Part shown: positions 25,668-34,469 of the stretch, one piece after another | How the letters are laid out: every line of letters begins with the position of its first letter | Position numbering within the stretch: position 1 is the first letter of the stretch | DNA from: Halodurantibacterium flavum | GTDB taxonomy: Bacteria; Pseudomonadota; Alphaproteobacteria; Rhodobacterales; Rhodobacteraceae | DNA: 64,000 bases | Direction: 5' to 3' | Assembly: GCF_042681825.1 (NCBI RefSeq) | Contig: NZ_JBHUGH010000012.1 | Span: forward strand, 124,001 to 188,000 | Notes under the pieces: model-generated | Told to the model about the DNA's origin: nothing | Database searches by the model: none | The model's input: the letters and a program-made list of their open reading frames with translations, nothing else | Position numbers and translations under genes: made by a program

Positions 25668-28310
25668 GTGAACACCGAGACAACCGTCACGCCGATGATG
25701 GCGCAATATCTGGACATCAAGGCGCAATACACCGAGGCGCTGTTGTTCTACCGGATGGGCGACTTCTACGAGATGTTCTTTGACGATGCCGTTCAGGCGG
25801 CGGCGGCGCTGGACATCGCGCTCACCAGGCGCGGCAAACATCTGGGCGAGGATATCGCCATGTGCGGCGTGCCCGTCCATTCCGCCGAGGGCTATCTGCT
25901 GACCCTGATCCGCAAGGGGTTCCGCGTGGCCATCGCCGAGCAGATGGAAGACCCGGCCGAGGCGAAGAAGCGCGGGTCGAAATCGGTCGTGAAACGCGAT
26001 GTGGTGCGGCTGGTCACGCCCGGCACCCTGACCGAAGAAAGCCTGCTGGAGGCCCGGCGTCACAACTTTCTCGCCGCCTATGCCGAGGTGCGGGATGAGG
26101 CGGCGCTCGCCTGGGTCGATATCTCGACCGGGGAATTCCGGGTCATGACCTGCCCGCCGGTGCGGCTTGGCCCGGAACTCGCCCGGCTTGCGCCGAAAGA
26201 GGTCGTTCTGTCCGAGGCCGCCGAGGCCGGTCTGTCCCGCCTTGTCGAGGATACCGGCGCGTCGGTCACGCCGCTGTCGCGCGGCAGTTTCGACAGCACA
26301 TCGGGCGAAAGGCGGCTCTGCGACCTTTACGGGGTGCAGACGCTGGACGCCTTTGGCAGCTTTGGCCGGGCCGAACTTTCGGCGATGGGCGCCATCGTCG
26401 ATTATCTCGACCTGACGCAACGGGGAAGGCTGCCGCTGCTGCGTCCGCCTGTGCGTGAGGCGGCCGAAGGGCTGGTGCAGATCGACGCCTCGACCCGCCG
26501 CAATCTGGAGATCACGGCAAGCCTTTCGGGCGGGCGGGACGGGTCGCTCCTGCATGCCATCGACCGGACGGTGACGGCGGCGGGCGGGCGTCTATTGGAA
26601 CGGCGGCTCTCGTCGCCTTCGCGCGATCTCGACCTGATCCGGGGGCGGATCGCGGCGGTGGCAAGCCTTGTCGAGGCGCGCGATCTGGCAGAGGCGCTGC
26701 GCGGCGACCTGCGCAAGACCCCCGACATGGACAGGGCCCTGTCGCGGCTTTCGCTGGACCGGGGCGGGCCGCGCGATCTTGCGGCGATCCGGGGCGGGCT
26801 GCGACAGGCGGCGCAGGTCGCGGCGCGCCTTCCGCAGGACGCGCCCCGCCTGCTGCGCGACGCGGCAAAGAGCCTTCACGGGCATGACGAGCTTTGCGCG
26901 CTGCTCGAAACCGCGCTTGTGGCTGAACCGCCGATGCTGCTGCGCGACGGCGGCTTCATCGCAGCGGGTTTTGACGGGGAACTCGATCAGGCGCGGCGGC
27001 TGCGGGATGAAGGGCGTGGCGTCATCGCGGCGATGCAGGCGCAATATGCCGCCGAGACGGGCATCGCCTCGCTCAAGATCAAGCACAACAACGTGCTGGG
27101 CTACTTCATCGAGACGACCGCGACCCATGCCGACCGGATGCTCGCCCCGCCCCTGAACGAAAGGTTCATCCATCGTCAGACCACCGCCAATCAGGTGCGG
27201 TTCACGACCGTCGAGCTGTCGGAACTGGAAACCCGCATCCTGAATGCCGGCAGCCACGCGCAAGAGATCGAAAAACGCCTGTTCGACAGCCTGCGCAGTG
27301 CCGTGCTGGATCAGGCGGCGCGGATCGCGCAGGCGGCGCGGGCGCTGGCCGAGATCGACCTGGCAGCGGCATTTGCCGATATCGCGGTGACGGATGACTG
27401 GACCCTGCCCAAGGTGGATGACAGCCGCGCCTTCCGGGTCCGCGGCGGTCGTCACCCGGTCGTGGAACGCGCGCTTCGCCGGCAGGGCGGGTCCTTCATC
27501 GCAAACGACTGCGACCTGAGCGCCGGGGAGGGCGCGGCGCTCTGGCTTGTCACCGGGCCGAACATGGCCGGCAAATCGACCTTCCTGCGGCAGAATGCGC
27601 TGATCGCGCTGCTCGCGCAGGCCGGCAGCTTTGTGCCGGCGGCCGAGGCGCATATCGGCCTTGTCTCGCAGCTTTTCAGCCGGGTCGGGGCGGCGGACGA
27701 TCTGGCGCGGGGCCGGTCCACCTTCATGGTCGAGATGGTCGAGACCGCCGCCATCCTCAACCAGGCGGATGACCGGGCGCTGGTGATCCTGGATGAGATC
27801 GGGCGCGGAACGGCGACCTATGACGGGCTCTCGATCGCCTGGGCGACGCTGGAACATCTGCATGACGTGAACCGCTGTCGCGGGCTTTTCGCCACCCATT
27901 ACCATGAGATGACGGCCCTTGCCGGCAAGCTGGCCGGGGTCGAGAACGCGACCGTCGCCGTCCGCGAATGGGAAGGCGAGGTCATCTTTCTGCATGAGCT
28001 GCGCAAGGGCGCCGCAGACCGGTCCTACGGGGTGCAGGTGGCACGGCTGGCCGGGCTGCCCGATGCGGTCGTCGCCCGGGCCCGCACGGTGCTGGAGGCG
28101 TTGGAGGCGGGCGAGCGTGAGGGCGGTCGCCGGCCCAAGGCCCTGATCGACGATCTGCCGCTTTTCGCCGCCGCCCCTGCGGCACCGCCCCTGCGCCCGG
28201 CGCAACCGTCGGCCGTCGAGGAGCGGCTTGCCGCGGTCCTGCCGGACGAACTCACCCCGAAAGAGGCGCTGGCCCTGATCTACGATCTCAGGGCCATGCT
28301 GCGGGATTGA
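25668..28310 (+). CDS. mutS: DNA mismatch repair protein MutS
   Basis: MutS recognises mismatches and starts repair. The 880-residue protein has the N-terminal mismatch domain (TPMMAQYLDIKAQYTEALLFYRMGDFYEMFFDDA, with the FYE stacking motif), clamp and lever domains, Walker A GPNMAGKST, FSRVGAADDLARGRSTFMVEM, Walker B LVILDEIGRGTATYDG, and ATHYHEM. I choose the GTG at 25668 because GAGGGGC lies just upstream; an ATG at 25695 is the alternative. An ATG-led frame from 25503 would overlap maeB and is rejected. Confidence 0.95.
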   Translation: MNTETTVTPMMAQYLDIKAQYTEALLFYRMGDFYEMFFDDAVQAAAALDIALTRRGKHLGEDIAMCGVPVHSAEGYLLTLIRKGFRVAIAEQMEDPAEAKKRGSKSVVKRDVVRLVTPGTLTEESLLEARRHNFLAAYAEVRDEAALAWVDISTGEFRVMTCPPVRLGPELARLAPKEVVLSEAAEAGLSRLVEDTGASVTPLSRGSFDSTSGERRLCDLYGVQTLDAFGSFGRAELSAMGAIVDYLDLTQRGRLPLLRPPVREAAEGLVQIDASTRRNLEITASLSGGRDGSLLHAIDRTVTAAGGRLLERRLSSPSRDLDLIRGRIAAVASLVEARDLAEALRGDLRKTPDMDRALSRLSLDRGGPRDLAAIRGGLRQAAQVAARLPQDAPRLLRDAAKSLHGHDELCALLETALVAEPPMLLRDGGFIAAGFDGELDQARRLRDEGRGVIAAMQAQYAAETGIASLKIKHNNVLGYFIETTATHADRMLAPPLNERFIHRQTTANQVRFTTVELSELETRILNAGSHAQEIEKRLFDSLRSAVLDQAARIAQAARALAEIDLAAAFADIAVTDDWTLPKVDDSRAFRVRGGRHPVVERALRRQGGSFIANDCDLSAGEGAALWLVTGPNMAGKSTFLRQNALIALLAQAGSFVPAAEAHIGLVSQLFSRVGAADDLARGRSTFMVEMVETAAILNQADDRALVILDEIGRGTATYDGLSIAWATLEHLHDVNRCRGLFATHYHEMTALAGKLAGVENATVAVREWEGEVIFLHELRKGAADRSYGVQVARLAGLPDAVVARARTVLEALEAGEREGGRRPKALIDDLPLFAAAPAAPPLRPAQPSAVEERLAAVLPDELTPKEALALIYDLRAMLRD

Positions 28311-28319
28311 CCGGCGCGG

Positions 28320-28901
28320 TTACTTTGCCGCGGGGCTGGACGATACGCCGACCTGGGCCGGGCGCAGCAGGCGTTCATGCAGGATGAACCCCTCGGCCAT
28401 CACCTGGATGATGCCGCCGCCGGGCACGTTCGGCACCGGCGCCTCGAACATCGCCTGATGCAGTTGCGGGTCGAACGTCTCGCCGACCTCGGGCGCGATG
28501 CGCTGGATGCCGTGCTTTGAAAAGATGTTCAGAAGCTCGCGCATCGTAAGTTCCACGCCTTCGAATGCGGCGGTGGCCCGCTGTTCCTCGGTCGCGGCGT
28601 CCAGCGCACGCTTGAGGTTGTCATAGACCGGCAGCATGTCGCGGGCGAATTTGGCGCCGCCATATTGCTCGGCTTCCTTGCGGTCGCGTTCGCCGCGCTT
28701 GCGGGCGTTCTCGGCATCTGCCAGCGCGCGCATGAAGCGGTCGCGCATGTCGTCCCGTTCGGCCGTCAGCCGCTCGATTTCGGCGCTTGCATCGGGTTCG
28801 GCGTCATATTCCGCCTGGCCCTCGGCAAAGCCCTCGGCAATTTTCTCGGCGCGGGTTTCGTCCTGCGTTTCGATGTCCTGGTCTTTCTGAACGTCTGCCA
28901 T
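28320..28901 (-). CDS. grpE: Nucleotide exchange factor GrpE
   Basis: GrpE releases ADP from DnaK. The 193-residue protein has an acidic N-terminus, a long coiled coil (IERLTAERDDMRDRFMRALADAENARKRGERDRKEAEQYG) and the C-terminal beta domain (LLNIFSKHGIQRIAPEVGETFDPQLHQAMFEAPVP, GFILHERLLRPAQVGVS). Normal length. It is 3 bases downstream of hrcA, in the usual hrcA-grpE order. Confidence 0.95.
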   Translation of the reverse strand: MADVQKDQDIETQDETRAEKIAEGFAEGQAEYDAEPDASAEIERLTAERDDMRDRFMRALADAENARKRGERDRKEAEQYGGAKFARDMLPVYDNLKRALDAATEEQRATAAFEGVELTMRELLNIFSKHGIQRIAPEVGETFDPQLHQAMFEAPVPNVPGGGIIQVMAEGFILHERLLRPAQVGVSSSPAAK

Positions 28902-28904
28902 CTT

Positions 28905-29972
28905 TCATCCCTTGCCCCGGTCGGACAGAATCCGCCCGACCAGTTGCGCTGTATAGTCCACGATCGGCACGATCCGGCCATAGTTGAGCCGCGTTGGCCC
29001 GATGACCCCCACCGCGCCGATAATCTTACGGTCAGCGTTCATATAAGGAGAGACCACCAGAGAGGAACCCGAAAGTGAAAAAAGCTTGTTTTCCGACCCG
29101 ATGAAAATGCGCACACCCTCGCCGGTTTCGGTGAGTTCGAGGAATTCCGCGATGTCGCGCTTGCGTTCCAGATCGTCGAACAGGCTGCGCACCCGTTCAA
29201 GGTCCGCCTCGGTCGCCTGATCCAGCAGATTGGCGCGTCCCCGCACGATGAGCCGTTCATAGGGCTCGCCCTCGTTCTGCCAGACGGCCAGACCGCTTTC
29301 GACCAGATCATGCGCCAGGCTGTCCAGTTCCTGACGCCGGCGGCTGATTTCCTGCGTCATGCGCTGCCGCAGGTCGGAAAGCGTCACGCCCTCGGCCATG
29401 GCATTCAGGAAATTCGCGGCCTCGCGCATGGACGACGGCGTCTGCCCCGGTGGCGGGTTGAAGATGCGGTTTTCCACATGCCCGTCCGCAAAGACCAGGA
29501 CCACAAGCGCCCGGTCGGGGCCAAGGCTCACGAATTCGATATGCTTGATCGGGGCCTCATGCTTTGGCGTCAGCACAAGGCTCGCCCCCTGTGTCAGGCC
29601 CGACAGCGCCGAGCCGACGCGGTCAAGCAACGTCCCCACATCCCGTTCGTTCGAGCCGAGCGTCGCATCCAGCTTCTCCCGGTCCTCGCCCCGCACTGGC
29701 GCGACCTCGAGCAGGCCGTCGACGAACATCCGCAGGCCCAGCTGCGTGGGCACCCGCCCGGCCGAGATATGCGGGCTGTCCAGAAGGCCCAGATATTCCA
29801 GATCCTGCATCACGTTGCGGATCGTCGCGGCAGACACCTTCTCGCTCATCGTGCGGGTCAGGCTGCGCGATCCGACCGGGTCGCCGGATTCCAGATACCC
29901 CTCGACCACCCGGCGAAATACCTCGCGCGAGCGGTCGTTCATCTCTGCCAGGATCTTCGAACCCTCATGCAT
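28905..29972 (-). CDS. hrcA: Heat-inducible transcription repressor HrcA
   Basis: HrcA represses class I heat-shock genes by binding the CIRCE element. The 355-residue protein starts with a winged helix (NDRSREVFRRVVEGYLESGDPVGSRSLTRTMSEKVSAATIRNVMQDLEYLGLL), then DSPHISAGRVPTQLGLRMFVDGL and the C-terminal domain ending GAVGVIGPTRLNYGRIVPIVDYTAQLVGR. I found no CIRCE inverted repeat (TTAGCACTC-N9-GAGTGCTAA) in the 170-base gap upstream, so autoregulation at this promoter is not visible. Confidence 0.95.
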   Translation of the reverse strand: MHEGSKILAEMNDRSREVFRRVVEGYLESGDPVGSRSLTRTMSEKVSAATIRNVMQDLEYLGLLDSPHISAGRVPTQLGLRMFVDGLLEVAPVRGEDREKLDATLGSNERDVGTLLDRVGSALSGLTQGASLVLTPKHEAPIKHIEFVSLGPDRALVVLVFADGHVENRIFNPPPGQTPSSMREAANFLNAMAEGVTLSDLRQRMTQEISRRRQELDSLAHDLVESGLAVWQNEGEPYERLIVRGRANLLDQATEADLERVRSLFDDLERKRDIAEFLELTETGEGVRIFIGSENKLFSLSGSSLVVSPYMNADRKIIGAVGVIGPTRLNYGRIVPIVDYTAQLVGRILSDRGKG

Positions 29973-30142
29973 CGTGCCGCTTCCGAAACCATCCGGTCCA
30001 ACGGGACCATTAAAGACGCTGCCGCAGGCCCGTCAATCGTCGATCGGGCATCCGGTGCCGCCCACTGCCCGGGCTTTGGCAACAGGGTTGCATCGCGCCC
30101 CGCCGGGTGACTATGTGGCGGCGGAAAAGGAAAGGACATGCC

Positions 30143-30853
30143 ATGCGCCCCTCTGGCCGGAAGTTAAGCGAACTGCGCCCGATTTCAATCGAGACGGGGG
30201 TGATGAAACATGCCGAGGGGTCCTGCCTCATCAAGGTCGGCGAAACCCATGTGCTGTGCAGCGCCAGCCTCGAGGACCGGCCGCCGCCATTTCTCAAGAA
30301 CACGGGGCTGGGCTGGGTCACCGCCGAATACGGGATGCTGCCGCGCGCCACCAACACCCGCAACCGGCGCGAGGCCGCGTCGGGCAAGCAGCAGGGCCGC
30401 ACCATCGAGATCCAGCGCCTGATCGGGCGCGCGTTGCGGGCGGGCGTCGACCGGGTGGCGCTGGGGGAACGGCAGATCACCATCGACTGCGACGTGATCC
30501 AGGCCGATGGCGGCACCCGCTGTGCGGCGATCACCGGCGGCTGGGTCGCGCTGCGCCTTGCGGTGAACAAGCTGATGAAGGCGGGCGTCGTGACGACGGA
30601 CCCGCTGCTCGATCATGTGGCGGCGGTGTCCTGCGGCATCTATGCGGGCCAGCCGGTCGTCGATCTCGACTATGCCGAGGACAGCGAGGCCGGCACGGAC
30701 GGCAATTTCATCATGACCGGCGCCGGGCGCCTGATCGAGGTTCAGATGTCGGCCGAGGGCGCGACCTTTTCCCGCGACCAGATGACCGAACTGCTGGATC
30801 TGGCCGAGGCGGGCGTGGCCGAGCTTGTCGCGGCGCAGAAGGCGGCGCTCTGA
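30143..30853 (+). CDS. rph: Ribonuclease PH
   Basis: RNase PH is the phosphorolytic 3'-5' exoribonuclease that trims tRNA ends. The 236-residue protein starts MRPSGRKLSELRPISIETGV and contains GLGWVTAEYGMLPRATNTRNRREA, GRTIEIQRLIGRALRAGVD, the phosphate-binding region, IDCDVIQADGGTRCAAITGG and GTDGNFIMTG. The ATG at 30143 follows AAAGGA and gives the normal length; the longer in-frame start at 30107 is not supported. Divergent from hrcA; overlaps rdgB by one base. Confidence 0.95.
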   Translation: MRPSGRKLSELRPISIETGVMKHAEGSCLIKVGETHVLCSASLEDRPPPFLKNTGLGWVTAEYGMLPRATNTRNRREAASGKQQGRTIEIQRLIGRALRAGVDRVALGERQITIDCDVIQADGGTRCAAITGGWVALRLAVNKLMKAGVVTTDPLLDHVAAVSCGIYAGQPVVDLDYAEDSEAGTDGNFIMTGAGRLIEVQMSAEGATFSRDQMTELLDLAEAGVAELVAAQKAAL

Positions 30854-31461
30854 TGCGCCGCTTTTCGGGGGACCGGCTGGTCGTCGCGACCCATAACAAG
30901 GGCAAGCTGCAAGAGATGACCGAGCTTTTGGCCCCCTTCGGCATCCGGCTCAGCTCTGCCGCCGACCATGGCCTGCCGGAGCCCGAAGAGACCGAGACCA
31001 CATTCATCGGGAATGCCCGGATCAAGGCCCATGCCGCGGCATCCGCGACCGGGCTTCCGGCGCTGGCCGATGACAGCGGCATCGTCGTGGACGGGCTGGA
31101 CGGCGCGCCGGGCGTCCATACCGCCGACTGGGCAGAAACGCCCGCGGGCCGCGATTTCGTCATGGCGATGACCCGCACCTGGGCCGAGCTGGAGGCGCGC
31201 AACGCCCCCCATCCCCGGACCGCGCGGTTCTGCTGCACGCTGGTTCTCGCCTGGCCCGACGGCCATGACGAGGTGTTCGAGGGCCGGATGGAGGGCGCGG
31301 TGATCTGGCCGATGCGCGGCAGCCACGGCCATGGCTTTGATCCGATCTTCCTTCCCGCCGGGTCGGACCTGACCTTTGCCGAGATGGAGCCCGCGCGGAA
31401 GAACGAGATCAGCCATCGCGCCGATGCCTTCCGCAAGCTGGTCGAGGGGTGTTTCGCGTGA
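30853..31461 (+). CDS. rdgB: Non-canonical purine NTP pyrophosphatase (XTP/dITP)
   Basis: RdgB cleans XTP and dITP from the nucleotide pool. The 202-residue protein has LVVATHNKGKLQEM at about 8-21 (substrate site), NARIKAHAAASATGLPALADDSGIVVDGLDGAPGVHTADWA, and GHGFDPIFLPAGSDLTFAEM and NEISHRADAFRKL near the end. It starts within the rph stop (TGATG). Its own last codons overlap the start of the Rid-family gene in a parS-like sequence. Confidence 0.95.
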   Translation: MRRFSGDRLVVATHNKGKLQEMTELLAPFGIRLSSAADHGLPEPEETETTFIGNARIKAHAAASATGLPALADDSGIVVDGLDGAPGVHTADWAETPAGRDFVMAMTRTWAELEARNAPHPRTARFCCTLVLAWPDGHDEVFEGRMEGAVIWPMRGSHGHGFDPIFLPAGSDLTFAEMEPARKNEISHRADAFRKLVEGCFA

Positions 31462-31465
31462 AACG
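31450..31465. promoter_or_regulatory. Degenerate parS-like palindrome at the rdgB/Rid junction
   Basis: TGTTTCGCGTGAAACG matches 14 of 16 bases of parS. As in mnmG, it spans a GTG start codon and the reading frame begins with MFRVKR, recalling MFHVKH. It is 12-14 kb from the two perfect sites. It could be a weak ParB site or a decayed one. Confidence 0.4.
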
Positions 31466-31832
31466 GATCTCGACCGGATCGCCGTTCGAGGCCAGGATGG
31501 GCTATTCCCGCGCGGTGGTCAAAGGCGGCTGGTGCTTTGTCTCGGGCGTGACGGGCTATGACTATGCCACGATGCAGATGCCGCCGGACGCGGCAGGGCA
31601 GGCGCGGAACTGCTTTGCCACCATCGCGGATGTGCTGGCGCAGGCGGGCTTTGCCATGGCGGATATCGTGCGGGTGCAATATACCGTCACCGCGCCCGAC
31701 ATCGTGGACGAGGTCACGCCCGTGCTGGGCGAGGTTCTGGGCGAGATCCGGCCGGCCGCGACGATGGTGGTCGCGGGGCTGATCCGCCCCGAGATGCTGA
31801 TCGAGATCGAAGCGACGGCCTTCAAGGGGTAA
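31458..31832 (+). CDS. Rid family (RidA/YjgF-like) protein
   Basis: Rid proteins hydrolyse reactive enamines and imines or have related small-molecule roles. The 124-residue protein contains GYSRAVVKGGWCFVSGVTGYDY near the N-terminus, QARNCFATIADVLAQAGFAMADIVRVQYTVTAPD, and ends ATMVVAGLIRPEMLIEIEATAF, the Rid fold signature. The GTG at 31458 overlaps the rdgB stop (GTGA); a GTG at 31449 is also possible. Which Rid subfamily applies is not clear; the position by rdgB suggests general metabolite repair. Confidence 0.8.
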   Translation: MKRISTGSPFEARMGYSRAVVKGGWCFVSGVTGYDYATMQMPPDAAGQARNCFATIADVLAQAGFAMADIVRVQYTVTAPDIVDEVTPVLGEVLGEIRPAATMVVAGLIRPEMLIEIEATAFKG

Positions 31833-31835
31833 CGG

Positions 31836-33008
31836 TTGAGCGGGGCGATGGACGACTGGCGGAACGGCGGCTTTGGTCTTTACCTGCACTGGCCGTTCTG
31901 TCAGGCGAAATGCCCCTATTGCGACTTCAACTCCCACGTCTCGGCGCAGATCGACCAGCGGCGGTGGCAGGCGGCCTATCTGTCCGAGATCGACCGCATC
32001 GGCGCGGAAACGCAGGGCCGCACGCTGCATACCGTGTTTTTCGGCGGCGGTACCCCCAGCCTGATGGAACCCGAACTGGTGGCGGCGATCCTCGACCGGG
32101 TGCGCGCGACCTGGCCGCAGGCCAACGACCCCGAGGTGACGCTGGAGGCGAACCCCACTTCGGTCGAGGCCGGGCGGTTCCGGGGGTATCGGGATGCGGG
32201 GGTCACGCGGATCTCGATGGGGATACAGTCGCTTAACGACGATGACCTGCGGCGGCTGGGACGACTTCATTCCGCGGCCGAGGCGCGGCAGGCCTTCGAT
32301 GTCGCCCGCGCGACCTTTGACCGGGTGAGTTTTGACCTGATCTATGCGCGGCAGCATCAGACGCCGGAGGCCTGGCAGGCGGAACTGGCCGAGGCGCTGC
32401 AGATGGCCATCGACCATCTGTCGCTTTACCAGCTGACGATCGAGGACGGGACGGCCTTTGGCGCGCGCCACGCGGCGGGGGGCTTGCGCGGCCTGCCCGA
32501 GGATGATCTGGCCGCCGACATGTATGCCCTGACGCAGGAGATCTGCGACCGGGCGGGGATGCCGGGCTACGAGATTTCGAACCACGCCCGCGACGGGGCG
32601 GAATCGCGTCACAACCTGATCTACTGGCGCTATGGCGACTATGCGGGGATCGGGCCTGGCGCTCATGGCCGGCTGACGCTGGACGGGCGACGGCTGGCGA
32701 CGGAAACCGACCGGATGCCCCTGCGCTGGTTGCAGCAGGTCGAGACGACCGGGAATGGCGATGCGGATCGCGCGCCACTCGATCCCGCCGATCAGGCGGC
32801 GGAGTATCTGATGATGAGCTTGCGTCTGCGCGAAGGTACCGACACCGCCCGCTATGCCGCGCTGGCGGGCTCTGCGCTGGATGAGGCGACCGTCGGACGG
32901 CTGACGGCTGACGGGTTTCTGGACCAGGCGGGCGGACGGATCGCGGCGACGGATCGCGGGCGCATGGTGCTGAACGCGGTGATCCGCGAACTGATGATCG
33001 CGCCATGA
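31836..33008 (+). CDS. hemW: Radical SAM heme chaperone HemW
   Basis: HemW is a radical-SAM family heme-binding protein that delivers heme to respiratory enzymes; it is often mislabelled as coproporphyrinogen oxidase. The product has LYLHWPFCQAKCPYCDFNSH with the Cx3Cx2C cluster motif, VFFGGGTPSLMEPE, LEANPTSVEAGRFRGYRDAGVTRISMGIQSLND and YEISNHARDGAESRHNLIYWRYGDYAGIGPGAHGRL. Start: TTG at 31836 has AAGGGG 6 bases upstream; ATG at 31848 (MDDWRNGG) is the alternative with a weaker site. Confidence 0.92.
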   Translation: MSGAMDDWRNGGFGLYLHWPFCQAKCPYCDFNSHVSAQIDQRRWQAAYLSEIDRIGAETQGRTLHTVFFGGGTPSLMEPELVAAILDRVRATWPQANDPEVTLEANPTSVEAGRFRGYRDAGVTRISMGIQSLNDDDLRRLGRLHSAAEARQAFDVARATFDRVSFDLIYARQHQTPEAWQAELAEALQMAIDHLSLYQLTIEDGTAFGARHAAGGLRGLPEDDLAADMYALTQEICDRAGMPGYEISNHARDGAESRHNLIYWRYGDYAGIGPGAHGRLTLDGRRLATETDRMPLRWLQQVETTGNGDADRAPLDPADQAAEYLMMSLRLREGTDTARYAALAGSALDEATVGRLTADGFLDQAGGRIAATDRGRMVLNAVIRELMIAP

Positions 33009-33361
33009 TGCGCTGGGTCTGGGCCGCGGCGGGGCTGGTTTCTGTCGCGCTGGGCCTTGTGGGGGCGGTGCTGCCGCTGATGCCCACGGTACCCTTCATG
33101 CTGCTTGCGGCCTTCTGCTTTGCCCGGTCGTCGGAACGGTTGCATCACTGGCTGATCACCCATCCCCGGTTCGGCTCGGCGATCGTCGACTGGCAGGAAC
33201 GCCGCGCGATTTCACGGCGGGCCAAGCAGATGGCGACGCTGTCGATGGCCGCGGGTATCGCGATTTCCTGGGCGCTGTCAGTGCCGGCCGCGATCCTCGC
33301 GACCCAGGTCGCGGTTCTGGTCTGCGTCGCGGCCTTTCTCTGGTCCCGCCCCGAAGCCTAG
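33005..33361 (+). CDS. YbaN/DUF454 family small membrane protein
   Basis: A 118-residue protein with two N-terminal hydrophobic segments (about 3-40) around GLVGAVLPLMPTVPFMLLAAFCFARSSERLHHWLITHPRFG, the DUF454 signature, then WQERRAISRRAKQMATLSMA and a C-terminal pair of membrane segments. The function is unknown in the family. It overlaps hemW by 4 bases and is the last gene of the rph-rdgB-Rid-hemW run. Confidence 0.85.
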   Translation: MMRWVWAAAGLVSVALGLVGAVLPLMPTVPFMLLAAFCFARSSERLHHWLITHPRFGSAIVDWQERRAISRRAKQMATLSMAAGIAISWALSVPAAILATQVAVLVCVAAFLWSRPEA

Positions 33362-33381
33362 CGGAGCTCTGACGCGAGGGC

Positions 33382-34335
33382 TCAGCTGAGCAGTCCCTGT
33401 GCCGCCTGCTGCGACCGCAGGATCAGACGTTCGCGCAGCCGCAGCGCCAGGGGGTTCAGCGGATGCCGTTTGCGGCTGAGCAGATAGTAGGGCGACACCC
33501 GGATTTCATGCGGCATGTTCAGAATGGTGAACCCGCCGCTGACGGGCGGGGCGATCAGCAGGCTCGCCACCTCTTCCGACACGGGCGCCACGGCATCCGT
33601 CTGCGCAAGATAGGCGATGCTGAGCAGCATGGACGGGCTGTTCACCACGTTTCGCGGCTCGGGCAGGCCGAACCGGGCAAAGGCCATGACGGTCGCTTCG
33701 CGGATCGGGGCGCCGCGCTGCTGCAATATCCATTCCGAATCCGAAAGCTCGGTCAGCGTGACCGAAGGCGCCCGCGCCAGCGGATGGGCGTTGCGGACAA
33801 TGAACAGCACCCGTTCGTCCCGCATCGGGATGATGTCGAAATCGCCGCTGTCATAATCGGGCAGGATGCGCGCGAGGACAAAGTCCATCTCACCGGACAT
33901 GAGGCGGGGCAGCAGATCGCGCGAGGGCATGACATCGACGGTGATATCTGCATCGGGGGCGGTCTCTTTCACCTCCCGGATCGCGGGGATGAGGTCGCTG
34001 ACGGCGGGCCCCGTCACGGCGCCGACGCTGACCGATCCGGCATAGCCGCTGCGCAGCGCCTCTACATCGGTGGCCATGTTGCGCAATTCCCGCAGGATGA
34101 CCTGCGCCCGGCGCAGCACCGACAGCCCGATTTCGGTCGGGATCATGCCCTTGGGCTGCCGCACGAACAGGGGCGCGCCGAACAGGCGTTCGATCTCGGC
34201 CAGCGTGCGCGAGGCCGCCGGCTGCGTCATGCCCACCGCCTCGGCGGCAAGCTGCAACTGCCCATGCAGCGCGATTTCCTGGACAAGGCGCAGCTGCACG
34301 GGGCGCAGCATCAGCCGGCTGGTGGGAATGGACAT
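33382..34335 (-). CDS. gbpR: LysR-type regulator, GbpR-like (sugar-binding protein regulator)
   Basis: A 317-residue LysR regulator: helix-turn-helix at about 12-60 (LRLVQEIALHGQLQLAAEAVGMTQPAASRTLAEIERLFGAPLFVRQPKGM), then the periplasmic-binding-like effector domain. It stands divergent to a chvE-gguAB operon, the same arrangement as gbpR and chvE in Agrobacterium, where GbpR activates chvE in response to arabinose, galactose or fucose. By analogy it should control the sugar operon that starts at 34470. The name is by context and similarity, not tested. Confidence 0.75.
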   Translation of the reverse strand: MSIPTSRLMLRPVQLRLVQEIALHGQLQLAAEAVGMTQPAASRTLAEIERLFGAPLFVRQPKGMIPTEIGLSVLRRAQVILRELRNMATDVEALRSGYAGSVSVGAVTGPAVSDLIPAIREVKETAPDADITVDVMPSRDLLPRLMSGEMDFVLARILPDYDSGDFDIIPMRDERVLFIVRNAHPLARAPSVTLTELSDSEWILQQRGAPIREATVMAFARFGLPEPRNVVNSPSMLLSIAYLAQTDAVAPVSEEVASLLIAPPVSGGFTILNMPHEIRVSPYYLLSRKRHPLNPLALRLRERLILRSQQAAQGLLS

Positions 34336-34338
34336 ACC

Positions 34339-34372
34339 AAATTCGCTATGCAGATGGTCGAATATAGAATTT
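34339..34372. promoter_or_regulatory. Inverted repeats in the gbpR-chvE gap, candidate regulator site
   Basis: AAATTC (34339-34344) pairs with GAATTT (34367-34372), and nested inside ATTCG (34341-34345) pairs with CGAAT (34359-34363). The site abuts the gbpR start, as LysR sites often do. It is the only AT-rich part of the 134-base gap. A clear -35/-10 for chvE was not found. Confidence 0.4.
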
Positions 34373-34469
34373 TACGCGCATGGAGGGAAATTGCTAGTCT
34401 CCGCGCAGCCCTTTTGAAAAAGCGGCACGGAAGGATCGCGTCCCATCGCGATCCGTCAGGGAGGAAAAC

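Noticed and set aside
29973..30142. Searched for a CIRCE element upstream of hrcA.
   Set aside because: No TTAGCACTC-type inverted repeat is present.
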